NCBI GenBank assembly: GCA_030706735.1
Contig: JAUZNZ010000002.1
Coordinates: 62,001 to 126,000 of the forward strand
Source of the DNA: Bacteroidota bacterium
GTDB taxonomy: Bacteria > Bacteroidota > Bacteroidia > Chitinophagales > Chitinophagaceae
Reading direction: 5' to 3'
Length of the DNA stretch: 64,000 nt
Shown here: positions 1-7,685 of the stretch, piece after piece
Layout: every line of letters begins with the position of its first letter
How positions within the stretch are numbered: position 1 is the stretch's first letter
Notes under the pieces: generated by a model
What the model was told of the DNA's origin: nothing
Databases searched by the model: none
What the model saw: only the letters and a program-made list of their open reading frames with translations
Made by a program: the position numbers and the translations under genes

Positions 1-515
1 GTGGTATGATAATGGGCCTTCCAGTTATTCGGATTCTTATACTGATCGGCATAGAAGTATGCGGATGGGTTTTCCAGGGCCATGGCTTTTGCCGTCTGCT
101 GCGCCCCATCCGTGCCCTCGAACCGCGAAGTAAGAATGAGGCGCACCCCCAGGGATTGCAGGATGTCCTTGCGCTCCCGGGAAGCGTTCTCCGGCAGGCA
201 AAGCGCCACCGGGATATTCAGTAAACGGGCAATATGCGCATAGGCGATCCCGGTATTGCCGCTGGTCGCATCCAGTAGTGTGGTTTGCCGGTTGAGCTCG
301 CCGCTTTCAATCGCTTTGCGGATGATCTGGTAGGCAGCACGGGCTTTCACGCTGCCGGACAGCTGCATCCATTCTTTTTTGGCAAACAGCTGCACGTTCC
401 TCCTTTGGAACAAGTGCGTGACCGCATGCAAGGGCGTATGCCCGATCCGCTTTTCGAGGGCCTGGACGGCAGGAAGAAGGTCTGTATCTATTCGATGATG
501 AACGGTCGTTTCCAT
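1..515 (-). CDS. Cysteine synthase family PLP-dependent enzyme (5' part; gene runs off the left edge)
   Basis: The first 171 residues are visible, reading leftward from an ATG at 515-513. The fold type II PLP signature is clear: the lysine motif SGSVKARAA with the Schiff-base lysine at about residue 57, and the phosphate-binding loop TSGNTGIAY at about residues 84-92. These match the CysK/CysM/cystathionine beta-synthase superfamily, which makes cysteine from O-acetylserine (or a related activated serine) and sulfide in the cytoplasm. The exact substrate cannot be fixed from half a protein. No in-frame ATG is seen close upstream. The gene is preceded by a terminator hairpin and a short reading frame with six Cys codons, which points to control by cysteine supply and supports the cysteine-synthase assignment. 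Threonine dehydratase was considered because the fold is shared, but the motifs fit less well. Confidence 0.85.
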   Translation of the reverse strand, partial: METTVHHRIDTDLLPAVQALEKRIGHTPLHAVTHLFQRRNVQLFAKKEWMQLSGSVKARAAYQIIRKAIESGELNRQTTLLDATSGNTGIAYAHIARLLNIPVALCLPENASRERKDILQSLGVRLILTSRFEGTDGAQQTAKAMALENPSAYFYADQYKNPNNWKAHYHT

Positions 516-549
516 GATGTCGATTTGTGTCTGAACCGGCCATGGCCGG

Positions 550-581
550 AAAATAAAAAAGCCCCACATCAGGTGGAGCTT
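550..581 (-). terminator. Intrinsic terminator acting as attenuator before the cysteine synthase gene
   Basis: On the minus strand the arms AAGCTCCAC (581-573) and GTGGGGCTT (567-559) form a 9-bp stem with one G-U pair and a five-base loop, followed directly by TTTTTTATTT. It lies about 35 bases upstream of the cysteine synthase start and just after the leader peptide stop. No other gene ends here, so it most likely works as an attenuator. The segment CTCCACC (578-572), shared between the 5' arm and the loop, is also perfectly complementary to GGTGGAG at 633-627 inside the leader peptide frame, giving an alternative 7-bp antiterminator. Confidence 0.85.
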
Positions 582-611
582 CTTAATATTGTTTGTTTAC
601 AGTTAATCAGC

Positions 612-698
612 CTATAAGAGGTCATCCTCCACCAAAATAACCATGCCTTGCCGACAACAGCAACAACAACAAGTACTATTTGAGAATGCCTGGTTCAT
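612..698 (-). CDS. Cys-rich leader peptide (28 aa), attenuator control peptide
   Basis: A 28-codon frame starts with ATG at 698-696 and ends with TAG at 614-612. Codons 10-15, at 671-654, are six consecutive cysteine codons (TGT TGT TGT TGC TGT TGT). The second half holds the antiterminator segment GGTGGAG. The spacing fits classical attenuation. A ribosome stalled on the Cys codons leaves 633-627 free to pair with 578-572 and so disrupts the terminator. A ribosome that reaches the stop covers 633-627 and lets the terminator form. Cys-codon leader peptides before cysteine genes are known in Actinobacteria; this example is a Bacteroidota one. Translation itself is inferred, since there is no strong Shine-Dalgarno, as usual in this phylum. 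Confidence 0.75.
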   Translation of the reverse strand: MNQAFSNSTCCCCCCRQGMVILVEDDLL

Positions 699-722
699 CT
701 GGTTTGAATGACAACTGTACAG

Positions 723-758
723 CAAATGTAAGATAATAGTTTTATATTTCCTACAAAA
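723..758 (-). promoter_or_regulatory. Probable promoter of the cysteine leader/cysteine synthase transcript
   Basis: On the minus strand TACATTTG (730-723) matches the Bacteroidota -7 consensus TAnnTTTG. TTTTG lies at 758-754 with a 23-bp spacer, longer than the usual 19-21. A start 5-7 bases below the -7 element would leave about 20 bases before the leader peptide ATG. The sequence also lies upstream of the divergent rpiA. Confidence 0.5.
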
Positions 759-768
759 TTAGGGGCCA

Positions 769-1458
769 ATGGAGCAGCCGGTGGCAAACATTAAGAAAAT
801 AGCCGCAGACAAGGCCATGAGCCATATTCAGGATGGCATGATCCTGGGCCTCGGGACCGGATCCACAGCCTACTGGGCCATTCGCGGGGTGGGAGAACTG
901 GTGAAACAGGGCCTGCAGGTGCGGGCCGTTGCGACTTCCCTGCAGTCGGAAGGATTGGCAAGGGAAATGAATATCCCGATCGTATCTTTTTCCGATATCG
1001 ATCATATCGATCTGACGATCGACGGCGCGGACGAAGTAGATAAGGAATTGAACCTGATCAAGGGAGGCGGGGGCGCCCTGCTTCGGGAAAAGATAGTCGC
1101 TGCCGCCACGCACACCTATATTATCATAGTGGACGAGACCAAACTGGTCGACTGCCTCGGGAAATTCCCCCTGCCCGTGGAAGTTGTTCCGTTCGGTTGG
1201 GAAATGACGCAGCGTAAACTGATCTCCCTGGGTTGTACTGCCCGTCGGCGCATGGCAGAAGACAACAGCATCTTTCTGACGGATAATAACCACTATATCA
1301 TTGACTGCTTCTTCGGCAGGATTCCCGATCCCGGAAGTCTCGACGAGGCAGTGAATAACATTATCGGCGTGATGGACAACGGTCTCTTTGTCAATATGAC
1401 CGATTTCGTCATCGCCGGATTTTCCGACGGCAGCACGAAAGTGATAAAGAAAGGCTAG
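769..1458 (+). CDS. rpiA: Ribose-5-phosphate isomerase A
   Basis: A 229-residue protein of normal family length that interconverts ribose 5-phosphate and ribulose 5-phosphate in the non-oxidative pentose phosphate pathway. The RpiA signatures are all present: the phosphate-binding loop GLGTGST at residues 27-33, DGADEVD at 85-91, and KGGGGALLREK at 98-108 with the catalytic acid and lysine. The start at 769 is followed four codons later by a GTG that could also serve. The next gene follows after ten bases and is probably co-transcribed. It is divergent from the cysteine attenuator region. Confidence 0.95.
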   Translation: MEQPVANIKKIAADKAMSHIQDGMILGLGTGSTAYWAIRGVGELVKQGLQVRAVATSLQSEGLAREMNIPIVSFSDIDHIDLTIDGADEVDKELNLIKGGGGALLREKIVAAATHTYIIIVDETKLVDCLGKFPLPVEVVPFGWEMTQRKLISLGCTARRRMAEDNSIFLTDNNHYIIDCFFGRIPDPGSLDEAVNNIIGVMDNGLFVNMTDFVIAGFSDGSTKVIKKG

Positions 1459-1468
1459 CCGGCAAAGC

Positions 1469-2497
1469 ATGGATTCGATCACACATATCGTGCTGGGCGC
1501 GGCGATCGGCGAAGCGGTCGCCGGACGAACCCTGGGCAAAAGGGCGATGCTCATCGGCGCCATTGCCCAGAGCCTCCCCGACATCGATTTCATCACTTCA
1601 TTCGGCTGGGACACTTCCCGCGACTTGCTCTCTCATCGGGGTTTTACGCATTCTTTTTCTTTTGTCGTCCTGGCAGCCGTACTGCTGACATGGGGAGTGA
1701 AGCGATGGTTTAACAAGGAGGGACAAGGGTTAGGCTCCGCGTTGTCTTTTCGGGGATGGACCCTTTTTATCGGCCTGCAACTCTTCGTGCACATCTTCCT
1801 GGACGCATTCAATGTCTACGGCACGGGTTGGTTCGAGCCGTTTAGCCACTACCGCGTCTCGTTCAGGACCTTATTCGTGGCCGACCCTTTCTTTTCTCTG
1901 TTCCCCGGTATGGCCTTCCTCGCCCTGCTGGTCCTCCCCAAACATAGCAGGGCCAGAAAATACTGGATACGTCTGGCCCTGATCATTCCATGCCTCTATC
2001 TGTCATACGGGGTAGTTAACAAATCCCGGATCGATGCCCGTGTCGAGGGCGAACTGGCGCGCCAGGGAATCTCTTACAACCGGTATTTCAGTACACCGAC
2101 GCCGCTGAATGAATGGCTTTGGTATATCGTCGCAGAAAGCCATGACGGATATTATATCGGCTATGGGTCCGTTTTCGATAGGCGTCCGGAATTATCCTTC
2201 CGGTTTATTCCACGGAATGATTCGCTGCTTTGGCCTGTCCGGGATCGAAGCGACCTGCGCCGCTTGTTGCGTTTTAGCCAGGGCTATTATGCCATCGATC
2301 GGTGGGAGGGCGCTCTGGTCTTTAATGACCTTCGTTTCGGGGAGATACGGGGTTGGGACGATCCGCACGCGAGAAGCGTGCTCCATTACTTCCTGGAACG
2401 CCCGGAGAACAATGCCGCGGTCGTGCAGAGAGGACGCTTCGCGGGATGGAATGCTGCCTCCCTGAAGGCCTTCATCAAAAGGATCAGGGGCGATTGA
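1469..2497 (+). CDS. Membrane-bound metal-dependent hydrolase (YdjM/DUF457 family)
   Basis: A 342-residue protein with the N-terminal pattern of the YdjM family: His6 in the first segment, then DID at about 38-40, and SHRGFTHS at about 55-62. These resemble the metal ligands of phospholipase C/P1-nuclease-like inner membrane hydrolases. Several hydrophobic stretches follow (about 63-75, 96-115, 130-155, 167-185), then a soluble C-terminal part of roughly 150 residues. The substrate is unknown. It sits ten bases after rpiA and its 3' end overlaps the convergent phospholipase D gene by 14 bases. Confidence 0.8.
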   Translation: MDSITHIVLGAAIGEAVAGRTLGKRAMLIGAIAQSLPDIDFITSFGWDTSRDLLSHRGFTHSFSFVVLAAVLLTWGVKRWFNKEGQGLGSALSFRGWTLFIGLQLFVHIFLDAFNVYGTGWFEPFSHYRVSFRTLFVADPFFSLFPGMAFLALLVLPKHSRARKYWIRLALIIPCLYLSYGVVNKSRIDARVEGELARQGISYNRYFSTPTPLNEWLWYIVAESHDGYYIGYGSVFDRRPELSFRFIPRNDSLLWPVRDRSDLRRLLRFSQGYYAIDRWEGALVFNDLRFGEIRGWDDPHARSVLHYFLERPENNAAVVQRGRFAGWNAASLKAFIKRIRGD

Positions 2498-3740
2498 CCG
2501 CACCGGCGGCTCGCCCCCGGGAAGATCGAGGCTTATGCGGTCGCGTGACGGCCGAGAGCTCATTTTCCTGCCTGAAATAAAAGGTGAATAGAAAGAACAA
2601 CACGCGAATGAGCTGGTAGGCGAGGCGTTGCAGGATCTTATGCCAAAGATTGTTGTGCGAAAAGAACGACTCCGGCGTGACCCGGACGCAATGCTTCCGG
2701 ATGATGGCATCCAGTTCTTCCTGCACGCCCCCCGCAAAGGCCTTGTTCCGGACATCGAGGTTTAATTCCACGCTGGCATAAGCGCTTATCCTGTTCACGT
2801 TATACGAACCGACCGTCGCCCACAACCCATCATAGACGGCTATCTTTCCGTGCAGGACGGTCTCCTGGTATTCGTAAATCTCAATCCCGTTCCGGAATAG
2901 CCAGCGATACATGTATCGCTCGGCCAGCCTGGCCACCTTTACGTCCGAGACCGCTCCCATGATGATCCTGATCTTCACGCCCCTCTTGGAGGCCTGAGCC
3001 ATTTTCCTGCGAAAGAGCTCCCCTGGCAGGAAATAGCTGGACATGATGGTGATCCGGTGGCTGGCATAGCGAAACATCTGTAAATAGCTTCTTGAGATCT
3101 CCGCCTTGCGTTGCACCCAGTCATTCCGCCGTACCCTGACCATGCACTCTTCTCCGGCCGTGATGCCCGGCATCCAGGGGATGACATCCGCATTAACGCC
3201 GGTCTTCCAGTAGGCCTTCCTCCACATGTCGTTGCAGATTACATGCAGCCTGAGCGCGGCCTCCCCCTCGACATAGATACCCCAATCCAGCCATCCCTTG
3301 GCATCGCCGATATCATTGTATTTATCGCTGATGTTCACTCCGCCGGTAAGCCCATACGAGGCGTCGGTGACCAGGATCTTATGATGCATTCGCCGGCCCA
3401 GATAAAAATGGCGGCTTCTGAACAAGGGCCAGAACCAACGGAACCGTACACCCGATTGCTTCAACTCCCGGATAAAAGGCTTGGAAAGATCCTGTGACGC
3501 ATATCCATCCAGCAGCACGAAGACGCTGACCTGCCGGCGCGCAGCGTCCATCAGGGCATTGGCAACCATCCGTCCCGTTTCATCCTCGGTGAAGATATAG
3601 GTCTGCAGGTGGATCGTGGTCCGGGCCCGATCGATCAGGTCCTTCAGCCGGGAAAAATACTCATGCCCGCCATGCACAAGCCTGACCTTATTGTGATGGG
3701 TATAACCGGCCAATATTTTCGGTGTCCTTTTTTTGCGCAT
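2484..3740 (-). CDS. Phospholipase D-family protein, cardiolipin synthase-like
   Basis: About 418 residues from the ATG at 3740; an in-frame TTG 13 codons upstream (3779) is less likely. Two HKD motifs are intact: H-x-K-x4-D at about 119/121/126, followed by the GG typical of the family, and again at about 297/299/304, followed by GSYN. Two HKD motifs in one chain are typical of bacterial cardiolipin synthases, which condense two phosphatidylglycerols. The N-terminus lacks the usual pair of strong transmembrane helices, while the C-terminus has a hydrophobic stretch (about 380-395). A soluble or peripherally bound PLD-type transferase or nuclease is therefore also possible. Confidence 0.8.
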   Translation of the reverse strand: MRKKRTPKILAGYTHHNKVRLVHGGHEYFSRLKDLIDRARTTIHLQTYIFTEDETGRMVANALMDAARRQVSVFVLLDGYASQDLSKPFIRELKQSGVRFRWFWPLFRSRHFYLGRRMHHKILVTDASYGLTGGVNISDKYNDIGDAKGWLDWGIYVEGEAALRLHVICNDMWRKAYWKTGVNADVIPWMPGITAGEECMVRVRRNDWVQRKAEISRSYLQMFRYASHRITIMSSYFLPGELFRRKMAQASKRGVKIRIIMGAVSDVKVARLAERYMYRWLFRNGIEIYEYQETVLHGKIAVYDGLWATVGSYNVNRISAYASVELNLDVRNKAFAGGVQEELDAIIRKHCVRVTPESFFSHNNLWHKILQRLAYQLIRVLFFLFTFYFRQENELSAVTRPHKPRSSRGRAAGAVNRP

Positions 3741-3892
3741 GAATGGGAAATGACCTGGATTATCCTCCCCGGGCAACAAAGATTGAAAAACCCATCAAGA
3801 TCGGTCAAAAAAGATTTGCACGATCATTAAGAAATTGTTAACTTAATGTAGCTTTGGCCCCCTCGGACCGAAACCCCATTAAAACTTTTCCC

Positions 3893-4456
3893 ATGCAACA
3901 TCGATTTCTTGCGTTCCTCTTACTTACTACCCTCCAGGCCAACGCCCAATTCACCGTCAGCGCCTCCTCAACGACCGGTTTTGACGGCGCCTCGACCCTC
4001 AAGGCTTCGACTTCTTCAGGTTACGACGCGACGAACCCCGGGGCGACAGAAAATAAGGTGCGCAGCAATGTGCCGATGAACGAGATCAGCCCCCGCGCCT
4101 TCCGGCATTTTCGTAGGAATTTTCGTGCAGTTGCTGACGAGAACTGGTATAAATCCGAGCAGGGCTACTTGGTTTCCTTTATGGTCGGTCCCTTCCGGCA
4201 GCAGGCCTGGTATCACCCAGATGGGTCGTTCATGTGCTCGGTAAAATATTATTCCGGTAAGGAGTTGGACGAACAGACAGACCGCCAGGTGCACCGGCAG
4301 TTCCCGGGCTACCAGGTCAAGGTGGTCACGGAGATCACCGACGACTGCCACAAGAATTTTTACCTGGTAACGATCGAAGATCCGGCGACGGTCAAAACGC
4401 TGTTCATCTGCGATGGAACGATCGAGGTCCGCGAGGACCTGGTCAATGCCGGTTAG
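3893..4456 (+). CDS. Secreted PepSY-like domain protein
   Basis: 187 residues from an ATG at 3893; an upstream in-frame TTG lies inside a -7-like element, TAGCTTTG at 3849-3856, so the ATG is preferred. The first 18 residues form a signal peptide ending ANA before QFTV. After a Ser/Thr-rich linker, the rest resembles the PepSY-like (beta-lactamase-inhibitor-like) periplasmic domains common in Bacteroidota. It has the pattern of an aromatic-rich strand, a DGS turn, a helix beginning VHRQFPGYQV, and a final strand. Function unknown; members are usually small exported proteins without catalytic residues. Confidence 0.65.
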   Translation: MQHRFLAFLLLTTLQANAQFTVSASSTTGFDGASTLKASTSSGYDATNPGATENKVRSNVPMNEISPRAFRHFRRNFRAVADENWYKSEQGYLVSFMVGPFRQQAWYHPDGSFMCSVKYYSGKELDEQTDRQVHRQFPGYQVKVVTEITDDCHKNFYLVTIEDPATVKTLFICDGTIEVREDLVNAG

Positions 4457-4470
4457 TTCAGAAGGGCCGA

Positions 4471-5043
4471 TCAATCATCGACCTTCCTCCCCTTTAAGGT
4501 GCGGCTCTTACGTTCGAATTTGTCGATCTCGCTCTTGCGAACGACCAGTGTGGCCGAGGCCACATCGGGGCAGGTTCCGCAGCTGGCCCTGAATTTATTC
4601 GAGTCGAAAGTGACGGCAGCCGTTCCATTCTTCCATTCCGTGCCATACAATACATATTCCGAAAAGGCAGTACCACTACCCTGGCCAAAGGCCAGGTCAT
4701 TATTTCCTCTCTCGAAGCTGATCATCATCCGGTCGTTGAGAATCGTGTCACATACCCCCGGCGTAAATGCAGGGATGATCACCTCATTGATATATTTGCC
4801 GTTCTCCAGCCTCACCACGCCCGACGTGACCTGCACTTTCTGATCGCCTATGTTCCGGGAAAGGATCAATTTCTGATCGACATAGAACTGTACCTGCTTC
4901 AGATCGATATTGTCCCGCTCCAGGCGCTGCTTCAGATCCTTTGTAAAGGGCACAAAGCCGTTCGCGGCCCTCCTGGGAGAGGTGCAACTGAATAAAAAAA
5001 GGAAGGAGGTCAATGAAAAAATTGCGGTTGAAATTCGTCTCAT
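4471..5043 (-). CDS. Hypothetical lipoprotein
   Basis: 190 residues from the ATG at 5043, six codons below another ATG. The N-terminus is a lipoprotein signal: basic MRR, a hydrophobic core and the lipobox LFSC at about residues 17-20, so it should be anchored to a membrane facing the periplasm. The mature part is mostly beta-strand-like with no catalytic motif that I recognise and one late Cys pair (CGTC). It is convergent with the PepSY-like gene and stands apart from the flavin reductase upstream (89 bases). Confidence 0.6.
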   Translation of the reverse strand: MRRISTAIFSLTSFLFLFSCTSPRRAANGFVPFTKDLKQRLERDNIDLKQVQFYVDQKLILSRNIGDQKVQVTSGVVRLENGKYINEVIIPAFTPGVCDTILNDRMMISFERGNNDLAFGQGSGTAFSEYVLYGTEWKNGTAAVTFDSNKFRASCGTCPDVASATLVVRKSEIDKFERKSRTLKGRKVDD

Positions 5044-5132
5044 AATATGGTTTTGATCCATTAGACCCCATTCAAACGCAATAGTTTTTTGGGCCGGCTG
5101 GCCAGGTTGTTATTATTATGTTAAGAAAGCCA

Positions 5133-5813
5133 TTATTTCTCAAAGACTACAGACTCGGGTTTAGCCCCCAAAGCCGTCAGCGCGGATGCCAGGTCGCTTA
5201 CCATCTTATCAGGACCGCAGATATAGAAGGGCTGGGAAAAGTCGCTTATGGTCGCTCGCAGAAAGTCCCTATCGATATGCAGGTTGCCCGTTCCTCCTGC
5301 TTTCTCTCTCTTGCCACCTTCCTGGGTGAGGATAAAGTGCGCGTCTGCGCCGAGCATTTGGGTCAGTTCGTCATGCAGGATGATATCGGCTGCCGTCTTG
5401 TTGGAAAAGAAGAGTTGGTTTCCCTTGATCTTGTTGTCCTTATACAACCGCCGGAAAATGGCCAGAAAAGGAGTGATGCCCGCACCTCCCGCTATGAAGG
5501 TTCCGGCGCCATGATAGGCAATAGCTCCCCAGGCATCGCCAATGATCAATTCGTCGCCCTCCCGGAGTCTGCCCAATTCATCGGTCACGCCATGGTGGTC
5601 TCCATAGCTTTTGATCGTGAACTCAAGATGTGGCCATTCCGCAAGACCGGTAAATGTGAACGGTCGCTTTTCGTTCTTCCAGCCTTCTTTGTTGATGGAC
5701 ACATCCGTGGCCTGTCCGGGCTCAAAGGAATATCCGGCCGGCTTGGTCACGCGATAGGCCCTGACGTCATGCGTGACCTGGGCGATAGTAAGGATCCTGA
5801 CGATTTCTTCCAT
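5133..5813 (-). CDS. FAD-binding ferredoxin reductase-type flavoprotein
   Basis: A 226-residue, single-chain member of the ferredoxin-NADP reductase superfamily. The FAD motif RPFTF is at 50-54, the NAD(P) motif GGAGITPF at 109-116, and the C-terminal CGP at 199-201 followed by the aromatic-containing tail SVVFEK. It lacks an iron-sulfur domain, so its electron partner is separate or it reduces free flavin. It is 41 bases downstream of folE and reads in the same direction, so both may be in one transcript from the ECF-type promoter at 6900-6930. Confidence 0.85.
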   Translation of the reverse strand: MEEIVRILTIAQVTHDVRAYRVTKPAGYSFEPGQATDVSINKEGWKNEKRPFTFTGLAEWPHLEFTIKSYGDHHGVTDELGRLREGDELIIGDAWGAIAYHGAGTFIAGGAGITPFLAIFRRLYKDNKIKGNQLFFSNKTAADIILHDELTQMLGADAHFILTQEGGKREKAGGTGNLHIDRDFLRATISDFSQPFYICGPDKMVSDLASALTALGAKPESVVFEK

Positions 5814-5854
5814 GTCTTTTTGATTGGTGCTCCTTGCGGAGCCGGCTCCATGCT

Positions 5855-6499
5855 TTATCTGATCCCGCTCCCATGTACCATATGCAGCAATTCATTCTTT
5901 TTTTCCTGTTCCTCGAATAGGCCGTGATAGCTGGCTGTGAGCGTGGTGCTTCCCATGTCCTTTACCCCTCGCGAAGCGACACATAAATGCTCCGCCTCGA
6001 TGATGACCGCAACATCGTCCGTCTCGAGTTTTTCTTTGAGGAATCCCGCGATCTGGAGGGTCAGGCGTTCCTGCACCTGCGGCCGTTTGGAAAAATAGCG
6101 CACCACCCGGTTCAGCTTGGAAAGGCCGGCGATCTTTGCCCCGGCAATATACGCCACATGGGCCTTGCCGATGATCGGCACGAAATGGTGTTCGCAATAC
6201 GAATATAGGGGAATATCTTTTTCCAGGATGATCTCCTCATACCGGTATTTGTTCTCGAATAGCGTGACGGAAGGCTCGTTCAGGGGATCCAGGCCGCTGA
6301 AGATCTCGTTCACGTACATCCGGGCGACGCGTAGTGGCGTGTTTTTCAGGCTGTCGTCCATGATATCGAGCCCCAGTGCCAACATGATCTCTCTGAAATG
6401 GCGCTCGATCAGGTGGATCTTTTCGCTCACCGGCAGGGTTGGGTTGACGGCTGGCGGCGCATAGGCTCCGCTCATCGGTTGTGGCTTTGCAGCTTCCAT
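5855..6499 (-). CDS. folE: GTP cyclohydrolase I
   Basis: 214 residues, usual family length. It converts GTP to 7,8-dihydroneopterin triphosphate, the first step to tetrahydrofolate. The zinc site is visible as C102 in YCEHHF, H171 and C173 in EAEHLCVASRG; the substrate loop SKLNRVVRYFSKRPQVQERL (127-146) and MGSTTLTASY near the C-terminus are also intact, so this is the zinc-dependent FolE-I form. It begins four bases after the upstream membrane protein gene ends, indicating one operon. Confidence 0.95.
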   Translation of the reverse strand: MEAAKPQPMSGAYAPPAVNPTLPVSEKIHLIERHFREIMLALGLDIMDDSLKNTPLRVARMYVNEIFSGLDPLNEPSVTLFENKYRYEEIILEKDIPLYSYCEHHFVPIIGKAHVAYIAGAKIAGLSKLNRVVRYFSKRPQVQERLTLQIAGFLKEKLETDDVAVIIEAEHLCVASRGVKDMGSTTLTASYHGLFEEQEKKNELLHMVHGSGIR

Positions 6500-6502
6500 C
6501 GT

Positions 6503-6877
6503 CTACGCCCCCGCAGATTTGATCCTCGTAAGCTGTGCCAGGGAATAGGCCCCGACGGCCATGACCAGGTCGCGAACGGCAACGTCGAAGTAATGCCCGC
6601 TGAAGATCAGCTCGATGGCGATGGCGATCAGCCAGACCATTACAATGAAGGCGCCGATCAGGGGCCTGATCAGAACGATGATGCCCGCAACGATCTCGAT
6701 AACGCCGACGATCTTCATGAAAACAAGGGCGTCGAAGGGCAGCATTCCCTTGAAACCGGCTCCCAGGTAATCGGACCAGTTTGTAAGAAGATTGGTAAAT
6801 TTGTCGAGCCCCGCGACGATCGGAACTACCCCGAAAGTGATCTTCAGGACATTTTGTAACTGATTGGTGGTTGCCAT
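6503..6877 (-). CDS. Small four-helix membrane protein, DoxX-like
   Basis: 124 residues with about four hydrophobic helices (roughly 9-25, 48-70, 72-95, 97-115) and a pattern reminiscent of DoxX/DUF417-type inner membrane proteins. No catalytic motif is visible. It is first in a leftward group with folE (3 bases between the genes) and the flavin reductase. An ECF-type promoter lies just above it (6900-6930), facing away from the sigma factor gene, so it is a likely member of that sigma factor's regulon. Confidence 0.6.
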   Translation of the reverse strand: MATTNQLQNVLKITFGVVPIVAGLDKFTNLLTNWSDYLGAGFKGMLPFDALVFMKIVGVIEIVAGIIVLIRPLIGAFIVMVWLIAIAIELIFSGHYFDVAVRDLVMAVGAYSLAQLTRIKSAGA

Positions 6878-6899
6878 AAACCAGGAGTTTTAGTATATC

Positions 6900-6930
6900 G
6901 GTTAGAGAACCCGCCGGCCAAAAGGTTACA
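6900..6930 (-). promoter_or_regulatory. ECF-type promoter for the DoxX-like/folE operon
   Basis: On the minus strand TGTAACC (6930-6924) followed by TTTT is separated by exactly 17 bases from TCTAACC (6906-6900). The arrangement and spacing match the element before the divergent sigma factor gene. TSS would fall about 20 bases before the ATG at 6877. Confidence 0.55.
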
Positions 6931-6969
6931 AGGGAACATCCGGAATAGTTTTTTCCGGAAATTGTAACC
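6924..6969. repeat. Nested inverted repeats between two divergent ECF-type promoters
   Basis: GGTTACAA (6924-6931) and TTGTAACC (6962-6969) form a perfect 8-bp inverted repeat. Inside it CCGGAA (6940-6945) and TTCCGG (6953-6958) form a second perfect one. The outer arms are the two -35-like boxes of the divergent promoters. The inner palindrome lies upstream of both and could be an operator or just symmetric promoter architecture. Confidence 0.7.
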
Positions 6970-6993
6970 AACGGCCCAAATACATATCTAATA
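6963..6993 (+). promoter_or_regulatory. ECF-type autoregulatory promoter of the sigma factor gene
   Basis: TGTAACC (6963-6969), 17 bases, then TCTAATA (6987-6993). It has the same boxes and spacing as the divergent minus-strand promoter. A start point six to nine bases downstream would be at or just before the ATG at 7002, giving a very short or absent leader. Confidence 0.55.
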
Positions 6994-7001
6994 CGTATCA
7001 G

Positions 7002-7652
7002 ATGAAGGGAACTGTCGTTTTGCCGCCTGACGGCCTCTCCGAGGGAGAGGTGATCAACCGCATTCTTGCGGGGGAAAAGCAGCTGTTTGAATGGATCGTA
7101 AGGCGATATAATCAACGGCTCTTCCGGATCGGCATGTCGCTGTTGAAGGACGAAACGGAGGTAGAGGACGCCATGCAGGCCACGTATGTCAAAGCCTACG
7201 AGCACCTTCGGCAATTCGAGCGGCGATCCTCCGCCGGCACCTGGCTTGTAAGGATCCTGTTGAATGAATGCCTGGCCCAAAGGAAAAGGCGGCAGAAATT
7301 GCAGACGCATCACAATACCGAAGAAATGGAAACCAAACCAGCCATACATACCCCGTCGAATATTCTTCTCAATAAGGAGCTGGGAAAGGTTCTCGAAAAT
7401 GCGCTGGCGCAATTGCCGGAGAAATACAGGGTGGTCTTTGTCTTGCGCGAGATCGAGGAAATGAGCACCCGCGAGACCGGGGATGCGCTGGGCATCGAAG
7501 AGCCGAATGTAAAGGTCAGACTGAACAGGGCCAAGACCATGCTCCGCGACAATCTGAACGGATATTTTAAAGAGACTGCCTATCCATTTCACCTTACGCG
7601 CTGCGATCTCATGGTGGAGCGCGTATTCCGCGGGATCGCCTCCTTGCCCTGA
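7002..7652 (+). CDS. ECF RNA polymerase sigma factor (sigma-70 family)
   Basis: 216 residues. Region 2 runs from about 25 to 75 (LFEWIVRRYNQRLFRIG, then the acidic ATYVKAYEHL segment); region 4 from about 140 to 190 with LPEKYRVVFVLREIEEMS and the helix-turn-helix TRETGDALGIEEPNVKVRLNR. A C-terminal tail with the FHLTRCD motif follows, as in many Bacteroidota ECF factors. No anti-sigma gene lies beside it. It faces away from the DoxX-like gene, with matching promoter boxes on both sides, suggesting autoregulation. A GTG 16 codons in is an alternative start. Confidence 0.85.
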   Translation: MKGTVVLPPDGLSEGEVINRILAGEKQLFEWIVRRYNQRLFRIGMSLLKDETEVEDAMQATYVKAYEHLRQFERRSSAGTWLVRILLNECLAQRKRRQKLQTHHNTEEMETKPAIHTPSNILLNKELGKVLENALAQLPEKYRVVFVLREIEEMSTRETGDALGIEEPNVKVRLNRAKTMLRDNLNGYFKETAYPFHLTRCDLMVERVFRGIASLP

Positions 7653-7685
7653 TCTCACAAGCCGGGCCGCCGCCAGGTCTCACCG

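Noticed and set aside
612-644. Short leader frame MVILVEDDLL read as an Ile/Leu/Val attenuator
   Set aside because: It is the tail of the longer 28-codon frame whose run of six Cys codons fits the cysteine gene below far better.
654-671. CAA-type trinucleotide run as a simple microsatellite
   Set aside because: Its phase gives Cys codons at the right distance from a matched terminator and antiterminator, so a function explains it better, though slippage origin cannot be excluded.
751-1614. A 287-residue frame antisense to rpiA
   Set aside because: rpiA motifs are complete and the antisense frame has no family resemblance.
6237-7658. A 473-residue frame on the minus strand
   Set aside because: It runs opposite the ECF sigma gene and through folE and the DoxX-like gene in another frame; composition is that of a shadow frame (many Arg, His, Gly).
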